This document shows, piece after piece, positions 34,977 to 43,176 of a DNA stretch of 64,000 nucleotides (its first letter is position 1; each line of letters starts with the position of its first letter). The stretch is from CAYTGM01 sp964437365. GTDB taxonomy: Bacteria; Sumerlaeota; Sumerlaeia; SLMS01. The notes beneath the pieces were generated by a model. That model was given only the letters and a program-made list of their open reading frames with translations, made no database searches and had not been told where the DNA came from. The stretch lies in the NCBI GenBank assembly GCA_964437365.1, contig CAYTGM010000003.1, positions 1 to 64,000 on the forward strand. The letters run 5' to 3'. Both the position numbers and the translations under genes were made by a program.

Positions 34977-35801
34977 ATGGCATCAGAAGACTACTACAGC
35001 ATCCTTGGAATCGATAAGCAAGCCCCTGACCGTGAGGTCAAGAGAGCCTATTACGGGCTTGCACGTGATCTCCATCCGGATAAGGCGAAATCTCCAGAGG
35101 AAGCGCGTGAGAATGCCGAGAAACTGGCAGTGATCAGCCGTGCCTACAATACGCTGAAAGACCCTAAAAAGCGCGCAGAATATGATGAAAAACGCCCGGG
35201 ATCATCTTCTGGCAATGCCCCCAAGAACGCGACGACGAAAATTGCGCCCAGCGCACCATCTTCAGGCGTTAGGGCTCAGAATGAAGCGCAGAATTCAGCG
35301 CCGACAGCCGGAAAGACAGGTTCAGCCCCCGGCACAGGACCGGGAAGGCTCTCTGCGAATGACATCGCATCTCAAAAGATTCTTACAGCACAGAAGGCTT
35401 TCGTTAAAGGGATGGAGTTTTACAAGAACGCCGAATACAAGAAGGCTTTGCCTTTCTTCGAGGCTGCTGTGGCGAATGACCCAGAGTCTGAACCTCAATA
35501 CCATGTCCGCCTCTCCAATTGTCTGATCAAGACTAAAGGAAGTTTCAGCAGGGCACAGGCTTGTCTTGAGAAAGCCTGCGATATGGACCAATACAATGTG
35601 GAATTCAAATTGGCCCTGGGAGAATTATATGAAACGGTTGGAATTGATTCCAAAGCTAAAGTAACTTATGAAAACGTTTTAAGGTGGGATCCCGACAACA
35701 ACAAAGCCAAATTCCGCCTGTCCTTGCTTGCAAATAAGGATTCGAAAAAAGGGAATAACATCCTCGCAAAAGTATTCCCTTCTCTATTTGGCAAAAAGTA
35801 A
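34977..35801 (+). CDS. J-domain protein with TPR-like C-terminal part
   Basis: A 274-residue Hsp40-type co-chaperone read from ATG 34977; a GTG at 34935 would extend it. Residues 4-70 are a J-domain: EDYYSILGIDKQAPDREVKR, then the HPD motif in RDLHPDKAKS, then KDPKKRAEYDEKRPG. A low-complexity Ala/Pro/Ser linker follows. Residues of about 150-260 are TPR-like (GMEFYKNAEYKKALPFFEAA, CLEKACDMDQYNVEFKLALG). The zinc finger and C-terminal client domains of DnaJ are absent. It ends 6 bases before an Hsp70 gene, so it is probably the dedicated partner of that chaperone. Confidence 0.88.
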   Translation: MASEDYYSILGIDKQAPDREVKRAYYGLARDLHPDKAKSPEEARENAEKLAVISRAYNTLKDPKKRAEYDEKRPGSSSGNAPKNATTKIAPSAPSSGVRAQNEAQNSAPTAGKTGSAPGTGPGRLSANDIASQKILTAQKAFVKGMEFYKNAEYKKALPFFEAAVANDPESEPQYHVRLSNCLIKTKGSFSRAQACLEKACDMDQYNVEFKLALGELYETVGIDSKAKVTYENVLRWDPDNNKAKFRLSLLANKDSKKGNNILAKVFPSLFGKK

Positions 35802-35807
35802 ATTTAT

Positions 35808-37922
35808 ATGGCTCGCTCCATCGGCATAGACCTTGGGACAACGAATTCTGTCGTTGCTCACATTATTGGTGAATCAGTTGAAACAATTCCGAATAGTCAA
35901 GGGTCCCGAACGACTCCTTCTGTGGTTTTATTCGGCGAGGAGATTATTGTAGGAGAGGTTGCGAAGAGACAGGCAACCACTCAACCTGATCTCGTTGTTT
36001 CTTCAGCGAAACGCTTGATGGGCCGAAGGTTTGAAGAAGTCGCCGACGAGCTCGAAGACTTTCCCTTCAATGTTATTGAGGGAGAAGAAGGCCGGGCGGA
36101 AATTAAGCTGGGCGATGGAAGGATTATTCACCCCGAACTGGTCGCGGCTCAGGTTCTCTTCAGCATGTGCGAAGCAGCAGAAGAGTATACGGGAGAAGAG
36201 ATTACTTCAGCTGTCATAACTGTTCCTGCTCACTTCAATGATGCGCAGCGGACTGCGACCAAACGGGCAGCTGAACTGATCGATCTCGAAGTCCTTAGAA
36301 TTATCAATGAACCAACTGCCGCCGCTCTTGCCTACGGTTTCGGCGGACTTGATAGCCCTCAGAAAATTGCTGTATTCGACTTCGGCGGTGGCACTTTCGA
36401 TATCTCCATCCTCGAGATAACGGGGGATATCTTCGAAGTCTTATCAACAAATGGTGACACGAATCTTGGCGGAGACATTATCGATTTAAAGGTCTATCAG
36501 GAAATCTGTGATACTATCATCCAGGAAACAGGGATAGACCCGACGCTTGATCGAAGCTCCTCACAAAGAATTCGAGAGGCAGCAGAAAAGGCGAAAATAG
36601 AACTGTCAGCTCTTGGGTCCACACACGTTGCTCTCCCATTCATCGTGGCAGACAGCTCTGGCCCTAAGCATTATGAAGCTGATATACAACGGGAAGTCTT
36701 TGAAGAATGGATTGAACCGATCCTTCAACGGTTGATTCCTCCGTGCAAGAACGCATTGAGGGATGCTAATCTGAAATTGGAAGATGTTGACCAGGTCATT
36801 CTGGTTGGAGGTTCAACAAGAATTCCTATGGTCAGGAAGATTGTGAAGGAGTTTTTTCAGAAAGAGCCTTCACTTGAAGTAAACCCTGATGAAGCAGTTG
36901 GAATTGGCGCGGCTATACAAGCGGGAGTCATGAAAGGAGAGCTGCAGGAGCTGCTGCTTCTCGATGTTACACCGCTCTCTTTAGGAATTGAGCTCGCGGG
37001 AGGGGTCTTTAAGCCCCTAATCGAACGCAACTCTTCCATCCCCTGCGAGGCGACCCGAAAATTCACCACTGTTGTCGACAATCAAACTTCCGTGATGGTT
37101 CATGTCCTCCAGGGAGAAAGACAACGAGCAAGTGAAAATCGTACGCTTGCAGAAGTACGCCTGACAGGAATTCCTCCGATGCCAAAAGAGTTACCTGAAA
37201 TAGAGGTCGCTTTTCGGATCGATGCCAATGGAATCCTCGAGGTTTCCGCTGTGGACCTGACAAGTGGAGTTAATACGGGAATTCAGATTGAAGGCTATGG
37301 CGAATGCGCGGCCCTCAACGATGAGGAAATCCAGAGCCTGCTTGAAGAAGTGAAAAAACATCATCGGGAAGACCAGGAATTTGTACGCCACGCCAATCGA
37401 AGGGCTCAGGCAGAAGCGATCCAGGAAAGTATTATCCGAATACTGGAATCTGCTGGGGACGAAATGGATGAGGGCGACCTCAAAACAATCAAGGAATCAA
37501 TGCTTCGACACGACCTGGCACTTTCCGCTGGTGATTGGGCTCGGGTAGATGAAATTGAGAGTATTCTGAATGAAATGATTGAGCAGTATTCATTACTCTT
37601 AGATGTTGAGGCACAACTCGGAGACCTTGATCAGAATGCGCGTGATGAGGTTGAGAATAGAGCGACAACTAAGGGAGCAAATGAATCCCTGGAAGAACAA
37701 CCTCGGACTATCAAGGAAGAACGAACTCAGGCAGATTCTGATAATGAGGATAGAACAGCGCAGACACGGGATGAAACTCAAGAGCGCGACCATTCTTCGC
37801 CTTCTGCCCCCCCCCGCAGCCCTTCTGACACCCAAACGCAAAGCAAGCATCATAGTCTGACAATTGAAGATGAGGAAGACCTGGATGAGGGCACAATGCC
37901 TCCTCCTCCGCCGCCTGCCTGA
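35808..37922 (+). CDS. dnaK: Hsp70 (DnaK-family) chaperone with acidic, proline-tipped tail
   Basis: A 704-residue Hsp70. The ATPase domain has GIDLGTTNSVVAHIIGE, VITVPAHFNDAQR, INEPTAAALAYGFG, FDFGGGTFDISIL and VGGSTRIPMVRKIV. The substrate-binding part has DVTPLSLGIELAGG and FRIDANGILEVSAVDL. After it the helical lid is followed by about 75 residues rich in Glu, Asp, Gln, Ser and Thr, ending DEGTMPPPPPPA, which differs from the usual EEVD-like bacterial DnaK tail. It is 6 bases behind a J-TPR gene. No grpE or hrcA and no CIRCE element is present, so it may be a specialised paralogue and not the housekeeping DnaK. Confidence 0.9.
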   Translation: MARSIGIDLGTTNSVVAHIIGESVETIPNSQGSRTTPSVVLFGEEIIVGEVAKRQATTQPDLVVSSAKRLMGRRFEEVADELEDFPFNVIEGEEGRAEIKLGDGRIIHPELVAAQVLFSMCEAAEEYTGEEITSAVITVPAHFNDAQRTATKRAAELIDLEVLRIINEPTAAALAYGFGGLDSPQKIAVFDFGGGTFDISILEITGDIFEVLSTNGDTNLGGDIIDLKVYQEICDTIIQETGIDPTLDRSSSQRIREAAEKAKIELSALGSTHVALPFIVADSSGPKHYEADIQREVFEEWIEPILQRLIPPCKNALRDANLKLEDVDQVILVGGSTRIPMVRKIVKEFFQKEPSLEVNPDEAVGIGAAIQAGVMKGELQELLLLDVTPLSLGIELAGGVFKPLIERNSSIPCEATRKFTTVVDNQTSVMVHVLQGERQRASENRTLAEVRLTGIPPMPKELPEIEVAFRIDANGILEVSAVDLTSGVNTGIQIEGYGECAALNDEEIQSLLEEVKKHHREDQEFVRHANRRAQAEAIQESIIRILESAGDEMDEGDLKTIKESMLRHDLALSAGDWARVDEIESILNEMIEQYSLLLDVEAQLGDLDQNARDEVENRATTKGANESLEEQPRTIKEERTQADSDNEDRTAQTRDETQERDHSSPSAPPRSPSDTQTQSKHHSLTIEDEEDLDEGTMPPPPPPA

Positions 37923-38097
37923 GTCATGAGAGTAAATCACCTCGAGGTGGCTGATTACCAATAGGGTCTCATTTGAGCTAAAATATTGGAATCAAACCAC
38001 TTGGGTCCCAACCTGCCTCCTCTTTTGGGTTGACGGAACGCACTGACTTCGGTGGTAGTGAGTCAGACTAACGAGAGTAAATATCGGAGTCACCAAC

Positions 38098-38403
38098 GTG
38101 ACAAAAGCTGAAATAGTTCGCCTGCTGGTAGAAAAAAGTGGCCTGCCTCGCAAGGATGCTGTTCAGGCAGTGGAAATATACCTCGACAGTGTTAAGGACT
38201 CCTTGAAGTCAGGTGAGAAGGTGAGCCTGGTGGGATTTGGGACATTTCAGGTGAAGAAGAAAAAGTCACGAAATGGAAGAAATCCCCGGACGGGAGAAAT
38301 GATCCACATCCCAGACAAGAATGTGGCAATCTTCAAACCGGGAAAAGCTTTTAGAAATGCAATTAACGGTGGCAAAGACCCCGATGAGGCAAATAGTCAG
38401 TAA
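38098..38403 (+). CDS. HU/IHF-family DNA-binding protein
   Basis: A 101-residue histone-like protein starting at GTG 38098. It contains TKAEIVRLLVEKSGLPRKDA for the dimerisation helices, then VSLVGFGTFQVKKKKSRNGR and NPRTGEMIHIP, the beta-arm signature G-F-G-x-F with the DNA-intercalating proline in RNPRTG. It bends and compacts DNA as a dimer. Length is standard with a slightly extended acidic tail. It has a 175-base leader after dnaK and precedes a response regulator by 44 bases. Confidence 0.93.
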   Translation: MTKAEIVRLLVEKSGLPRKDAVQAVEIYLDSVKDSLKSGEKVSLVGFGTFQVKKKKSRNGRNPRTGEMIHIPDKNVAIFKPGKAFRNAINGGKDPDEANSQ

Positions 38404-38447
38404 TCGATTCAGTTCATTCCCCCGAGTAAAGTACAGGAAGGCTTATC

Positions 38448-38834
38448 ATGTCTGAAGATTCCAGGCCACATGTTCTGGCTGTGGACGATGAGAATGACAT
38501 TCTCCTTATCCTTAAAACGGCCCTCAAAGAGGACTACCGGGTCTCGACCGCAGGGAGCGGTCAAGAAGCTCTCAACCGAGTTTCTGAAGAAATACCCGAC
38601 TTGATCCTACTGGACATGATGATGCCAGGCATGGATGGACTTGAAGTGCTGGAAAAACTCCGCGACATGCCGGAAACAGCCGAAACACCCGTCATTTTTC
38701 TCACAGGCGTTTCCGATAAGCAGAAGATACGAGAAGCTCTTGATAAAGGAACCTCCTATTACATCGTCAAACCTTTCGATCATCATGATCTCATGGGGAA
38801 GGTTTCAATCGCACTCAAAGATAGTGGTGCCTGA
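38448..38834 (+). CDS. Single-domain response regulator (CheY-like receiver)
   Basis: A 128-residue stand-alone receiver domain. The acidic pocket is VLAVDDENDI, the phosphoacceptor Asp lies in LILLDMMMPGMDGLEVL, the switch Thr in VIFLTGVSD, and the Lys in YYIVKPFDHHDL. All key residues are present, so it should accept a phosphoryl group. No histidine kinase or output domain is adjacent, so its output partner is unknown. AGGAAGG upstream of the ATG is a good ribosome-binding site. Confidence 0.92.
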   Translation: MSEDSRPHVLAVDDENDILLILKTALKEDYRVSTAGSGQEALNRVSEEIPDLILLDMMMPGMDGLEVLEKLRDMPETAETPVIFLTGVSDKQKIREALDKGTSYYIVKPFDHHDLMGKVSIALKDSGA

Positions 38835-39005
38835 GCCTCGGTCAGTTCCCTGATTTATTTTTCATAAACAGCATTTGCCACCACAGGGCTCTCTAGCCCT
38901 TACTACGCCTCGCCGGTGCTAGCTCGCCGCTTTTCAGAGTAGCTTCTGGAGAAACGAACTGCGTGTTGCAGCTGATTTTTCGACGTTAACTGAGGTATAT
39001 CAGAG

Positions 39006-41168
39006 ATGAGTGAAGTCAAAGAACCCGTCAAAATTACTCTACCAGACGGATCATCAAAGACATTTGAGTCAAAGGTCACACCATATGACGTCGCCGAGTC
39101 CATAAGTAAAGGCCTCGCGAAAGCTTCAGTAGCGGCCAAAATCAATGGAGAAATCGCCGACCTTTCTCAGCCCATTGAATCTGACTCGGAGGTCGCGCTT
39201 CTCACGAACAGAGATGAAGAAGCACTGGAAGTCCTTAGACATTCATGTACACACCTCATGGCGCAGGCAATTAAACGTCTTTTCCCAGATGCGATGCTCG
39301 AAGATGGACCGCCTACAGAGGACGGGTTCTGGTATGATATCAAGACCGACCCTCCCATCACTGTGGATGATTTTCCGAAGATTGAAAAAGAAATGGAGAA
39401 AATTATCCAAGAGAAGCTTCCGATCGAGCGAAGCGTCCTTAGCAGGGAAGAAGCGAGAACGGTTTTCGAAGAAAGAAAAGAGAAATATAAACTTGATTTG
39501 ATCGAACGTATTCCAGAGGGGGATACAATCAGTGTCTATAGACAGGGTGAATTTGTGGACCTGTGCAGAGGTCCGCACGTTCCTCATACAGGAATGTTCA
39601 AGGCGTTCAAACTCATGAGTGTCGCTGGCGCTTACTGGAAGGGTGATGCAGCGAATGATCAGTTGAGCCGAGTCAAAGGCACCGCCTTCTTCTCGAAGTC
39701 AGACTTGAAAGACTACCTGAACCTTTTGGAGGAGGCGCGAAAGAGAGATCACCGTAAACTTGGCAGAGATCTCGAGCTTTTCATGCACCATGAATGGGCG
39801 CCTGGCGAAACTATCTGGCTCTCAAACGGCTTTACGGTCTATACGATTTTAAAGAACATGATGAGTGAGCTCTGTAAATCAGAAGGCTATATTGAAGTCT
39901 TCACTCCAATGCTTTTCAAGAAAGACCTTTTTGAGACTTCCGGACATTGGCACCATTACCGTGATGACATGTTCGTTGTTCCAGGCCAAGAAAGCAAGGA
40001 TCTGTCCGAGGAGGAAATCAAAACCTGGTCTGATCGAATCCTGGCAGAGGCAGAGTCAGACCTCCCAGCTCATGAATGGGCATCGCTTGAAGGTAAACTT
40101 AAAGACGCATCATCTACCAGTGAGAGTTTGTCTATCATGCTCTCCGGCAGCCCGACTCTATCGACCAGACATTGGAATATCTTTGAGAAGGCTCCGGGAG
40201 AATTCGTACATCTCACAGGAAGTGGTCGAGAAGTTTATGCGATAAAGCCCATGAACTGTCCCTGTCACATGTTGATTTTTGGAGACAAGAAGCGAAGCTA
40301 TCGAGAATTGCCACTGCGCATACACGACCAGGGTGTTCTGCATAGAAATGAAGCAAGCGGTACTCTCAGTGGGATTACACGCGTCCGTCAGTTTTGTCAG
40401 GACGATGCCCACATTTTCCTGACTCAGGAGCAGATTGAGAATGAGATCACGAACCTGATTTCACTCGTCAAGCGTGTGTATAACGTTTTTGGCATGGAGT
40501 TTTCCCAGATCTTTCTCTCTACTCGACCGGACGACTTCCTGGGAGAAAAAGAGACTTGGGATCAGGCAGAAAATGCGCTCGCCAACTCAATCAGGAATAA
40601 TGGCCTCGAATATACCATCAATGAAGGAGATGGAGCCTTTTATGGTCCGAAGATAGACTTCATGGTGAGGGACTGCCTGAGAAGAGAATGGCAGACTGCC
40701 ACCATCCAGCTCGACTATCAGCTCCCCCAAAGATTCGGCCTCAAGTATATCAATAGTCAGAACGAAGAAGAAACACCGGTAGTCGTTCATCGAGCGATCT
40801 ATGGGACTTTTGAACGATTCCTCGGAATCCTCATTGAGCATTATGGCGGAAACTTTCCTACCTGGCTTGCTCCTGAACAAGTCAGAATACTCACAATCAG
40901 CGAAAAGTTTAATGACTATGGTCAGGAGATATTTGAAACGCTGAAAGAAATGGGCGTTCGCGTAGAGCTTGATGGAACGGCGGAGAAAATCGGTCATAAG
41001 ATTCGACTGGGAAGAAACATGCGGATCCCCTGGCTGTTGATTGTAGGAGAACGTGAAAGAGAAGAAAGAACTCTCTCCGTTCGCTCTCAGATTGAGGGGG
41101 ATCTTGGATCAATGCCTCTCGACAGTTTCCTGACGAAAATCGATGAGCTCAAAGAAGCATCCTTTTAG
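39006..41168 (+). CDS. thrS: Threonyl-tRNA synthetase with a large insertion
   Basis: A 720-residue class II synthetase charging tRNA-Thr. In order: TGS domain (ITLPDGSSKTFES), editing domain (HSCTHLMAQAI and DLCRGPHVPHTGMFKAFKL, keeping the HxxxH and C/H site), catalytic core with motif 2 (HRNEASGTLSGITRVRQF), zinc ligands Cys418 and His in the HRNE region, motif 3 and the anticodon-binding domain (ILTISEKFNDYGQEI). Between DDMF (Phe323) and VYAIKPMNC (Tyr411) lie 87 residues where E. coli ThrRS has about 8, an insertion of nearly 80 residues inside the catalytic core. GAGGT lies 9 bases before the ATG. No T-box leader was recognised. Confidence 0.95.
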   Translation: MSEVKEPVKITLPDGSSKTFESKVTPYDVAESISKGLAKASVAAKINGEIADLSQPIESDSEVALLTNRDEEALEVLRHSCTHLMAQAIKRLFPDAMLEDGPPTEDGFWYDIKTDPPITVDDFPKIEKEMEKIIQEKLPIERSVLSREEARTVFEERKEKYKLDLIERIPEGDTISVYRQGEFVDLCRGPHVPHTGMFKAFKLMSVAGAYWKGDAANDQLSRVKGTAFFSKSDLKDYLNLLEEARKRDHRKLGRDLELFMHHEWAPGETIWLSNGFTVYTILKNMMSELCKSEGYIEVFTPMLFKKDLFETSGHWHHYRDDMFVVPGQESKDLSEEEIKTWSDRILAEAESDLPAHEWASLEGKLKDASSTSESLSIMLSGSPTLSTRHWNIFEKAPGEFVHLTGSGREVYAIKPMNCPCHMLIFGDKKRSYRELPLRIHDQGVLHRNEASGTLSGITRVRQFCQDDAHIFLTQEQIENEITNLISLVKRVYNVFGMEFSQIFLSTRPDDFLGEKETWDQAENALANSIRNNGLEYTINEGDGAFYGPKIDFMVRDCLRREWQTATIQLDYQLPQRFGLKYINSQNEEETPVVVHRAIYGTFERFLGILIEHYGGNFPTWLAPEQVRILTISEKFNDYGQEIFETLKEMGVRVELDGTAEKIGHKIRLGRNMRIPWLLIVGEREREERTLSVRSQIEGDLGSMPLDSFLTKIDELKEASF

Positions 41169-41196
41169 CAGTCTCACAAATTAAAGAAATCAGAAA

Positions 41197-41239
41197 GGGT
41201 ACCATTGACGTTGAGCGAATGGTGCCCTATTTTTTTTTC
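41197..41239 (+). terminator. Intrinsic terminator after thrS
   Basis: GGGTACCATT at 41197-41206 pairs with AATGGTGCCC at 41218-41227 (10 bp with one G-U), followed by TATTTTTTTTT. It lies 28 bases after the thrS stop. Confidence 0.93.
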
Positions 41240-41274
41240 ATTAATGACATTCCTGTAAGTCTAAATTAAACGAA

Positions 41275-42384
41275 TTGTGGGTTTTGGACAAGCAATCGGT
41301 GGGCAAGCTGACTCAGACAATCATGATTTTTCTGACCATGGGGTTGGGGCTCTTTCTCTTCAGACCTGCGGGAGCTGATACTTTATATCTCACTGACAAG
41401 ACTGTCCTCAAAGATATTGTTGTGATGGGATTTCGGAGTCCGTCAACAATGCCTGTCCCTGTATTCGAATATTTGAAGGTCGATGATCAGGGAAAAGTCA
41501 CCGGGAACATGATACGAATCGACTCCACACGTGTGAGAGCTGTTGAATTCGAGGACCCCAGTGACCAATCAGCGACAGCTAAGGGGAAGATCGCTCACAT
41601 CTATCTTCCTGATCTTTCAGTCATTCGGAACTACGTTGTCTTGAGGGGGCAGATTAAAGCAGAGCGCTATGAGTTCGAAGTACACAAAGCGGATTCTGCT
41701 CCGGGCGAGGAACTACAGACAATCAGTCACACTCAAATTGAACGTATAGATTTTGGACCTTATGCATTAAATCTGAATCCAGGAGGAAGTGAATCAGGGC
41801 TTAAGAAGATTTATGCCGGCAAGAAACGCGTTCAGAATACAAGCAAGAAACCCGTTGGTGCCGCGAACCCCGCGAAAAACAACTTCATGGATGACCCCTA
41901 CGGCATCAATTCTGTCTATGGAGAGAATTCTCCACTCCTCGAAGATCCAGAGGAAGAAAAGCCTGAGAGCAGCCTCGGAGCGGCACTTGTAGCTGTTGGA
42001 ATACCTTTGATGGGGACCTTAGCCATATTCGGAATTATCGGTATTGTCCTCACCTTGAACTTCATTCTGGGGATTTTTGTTCTGCTATTCAGCGCAAAGA
42101 ATGAGGGAGTCGGCGACTTGACCATCCCTCGAGCGATTGCTACCTCCGCCCTCTTATCGTATATTCCACCGGGCGTTGTTGTCTCTATCATGATGATTCC
42201 TTTCCCACTTCACTCGGTGAAGCTCATTGCTGGAATCTTCGCTTTCTGGTTCATCTCCAGATTTATTGTCATGGGGATGCTGGAAGTTCTCGAACAAAAG
42301 GCAACGGATGTACTTATTACTTATTACCTGCTTTTCATATTGGCTTTGATCGGGCTCTGGATATACGCTATTACGTTTGCATAA
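41275..42384 (+). CDS. Membrane protein of unknown function
   Basis: About 369 residues if translation starts at TTG 41275; GTG 41299 and ATG 41323 are also possible and none has a clear ribosome-binding site. A signal-type segment (MIFLTMGLGLFLFRPAGA) is followed by a soluble beta-rich region reminiscent of the DTLYLTDKTVLKDIVV type seen in the exported TPR protein at the left of the window. About residues 235-369 carry four hydrophobic helices (for example VGIPLMGTLAIFGIIGIVLT and LLFILALIGLWIYAITFA). It converges with coaX, 4 bases apart. No family is recognised. Confidence 0.68.
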   Translation: MWVLDKQSVGKLTQTIMIFLTMGLGLFLFRPAGADTLYLTDKTVLKDIVVMGFRSPSTMPVPVFEYLKVDDQGKVTGNMIRIDSTRVRAVEFEDPSDQSATAKGKIAHIYLPDLSVIRNYVVLRGQIKAERYEFEVHKADSAPGEELQTISHTQIERIDFGPYALNLNPGGSESGLKKIYAGKKRVQNTSKKPVGAANPAKNNFMDDPYGINSVYGENSPLLEDPEEEKPESSLGAALVAVGIPLMGTLAIFGIIGIVLTLNFILGIFVLLFSAKNEGVGDLTIPRAIATSALLSYIPPGVVVSIMMIPFPLHSVKLIAGIFAFWFISRFIVMGMLEVLEQKATDVLITYYLLFILALIGLWIYAITFA

Positions 42385-42388
42385 TGCC

Positions 42389-43171
42389 TCATCCCTGGCC
42401 TTTAACAGAATCTCTTAGACGGAACAACTCATACAGTCCCATCAACGTAAGGTCTTCGACAACCTCGCATTCGGGAAACCAGTCTGAGGCTGCCGATGCG
42501 CCACCTCCCGTAAGAACAACCTTCAAACTCCGGTCCCCAAGTGTTTGGTGATAAGACCTTATCAAGTCCCGAAGGCCTCGATAGTGCACCTCTACCACGC
42601 CTGCAGCTATAGCTCCTGTCGTCGATGCAGCTGGAAAGCTTTCATCTTTAACTTCTGCAGGTATAACTCCCGGTAGAGTACTTTGCGTCTTCGATTGCAA
42701 CATCTCAAACTGAGTCGTGATCCCGGGAAGAATCGCACCTCCGATAAACTCACCAGAATGCTTGACAACCTCAATATGTGTTGTTGTCCCGAAATCTATA
42801 CAGAGAGCTTCACAGGACGGGTATAAATCGATGAGCCCCATAGCATTCGCAAGACGATCTGGCCCAGGCGCTCCGCCGTTATAAGACCATTCAAAGGGAG
42901 TTTTCATACCATGGGTAACGAAATAGCAGTCCGAAGTGGAGAAATGTGTTCTGTGGATTCTTTGGAACAGTTCTTGGTCTGAAACTCTACCACAGGAAAA
43001 AACTATCGAACCGATAGACAAGGTATCCATGCTCATTACGAAATCTTTAAGTCTATCGACAAACTCTGGCGTCTCGCGCTCTATACAATAGCGATGGACG
43101 ATTTTGCCATGGCTCAAGAGAGCAAGCTTGAGATTTGTGTTTCCAGCATCAATGACAACCACATTTTCCAT
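42389..43171 (-). CDS. coaX: Type III pantothenate kinase
   Basis: About 260 residues of CoaX, which phosphorylates pantothenate in the first step of coenzyme A synthesis. The start is set at ATG 43171; the longer frame to 43201 would overlap the preceding gene. The phosphate-binding start VVIDAGNTNLKLALL, the GxDR motif in PGPDRLANAMGL, CIDFGTTTHIEVV and GGAILPGITTQFEML mark the family. The catalytic Asp of the first motif and the GPDR loop are intact. It follows the M14-fusion gene after 5 bases, so the two are co-transcribed. Confidence 0.92.
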   Translation of the reverse strand: MENVVVIDAGNTNLKLALLSHGKIVHRYCIERETPEFVDRLKDFVMSMDTLSIGSIVFSCGRVSDQELFQRIHRTHFSTSDCYFVTHGMKTPFEWSYNGGAPGPDRLANAMGLIDLYPSCEALCIDFGTTTHIEVVKHSGEFIGGAILPGITTQFEMLQSKTQSTLPGVIPAEVKDESFPAASTTGAIAAGVVEVHYRGLRDLIRSYHQTLGDRSLKVVLTGGGASAASDWFPECEVVEDLTLMGLYELFRLRDSVKGQG

Positions 43172-43176
43172 AAGAC

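Noticed and set aside
38835..39005. T-box or other riboswitch upstream of thrS
   Set aside because: A small AGGGCT/AGCCCT hairpin (38885-38900) is present but no T-box sequence or specifier loop is recognisable.
40257..40268. CPCH in ThrRS as a lost zinc-site residue
   Set aside because: The residue after Pro varies (Gly, His, Asn) among ThrRS proteins; the zinc-binding cysteine itself is intact.
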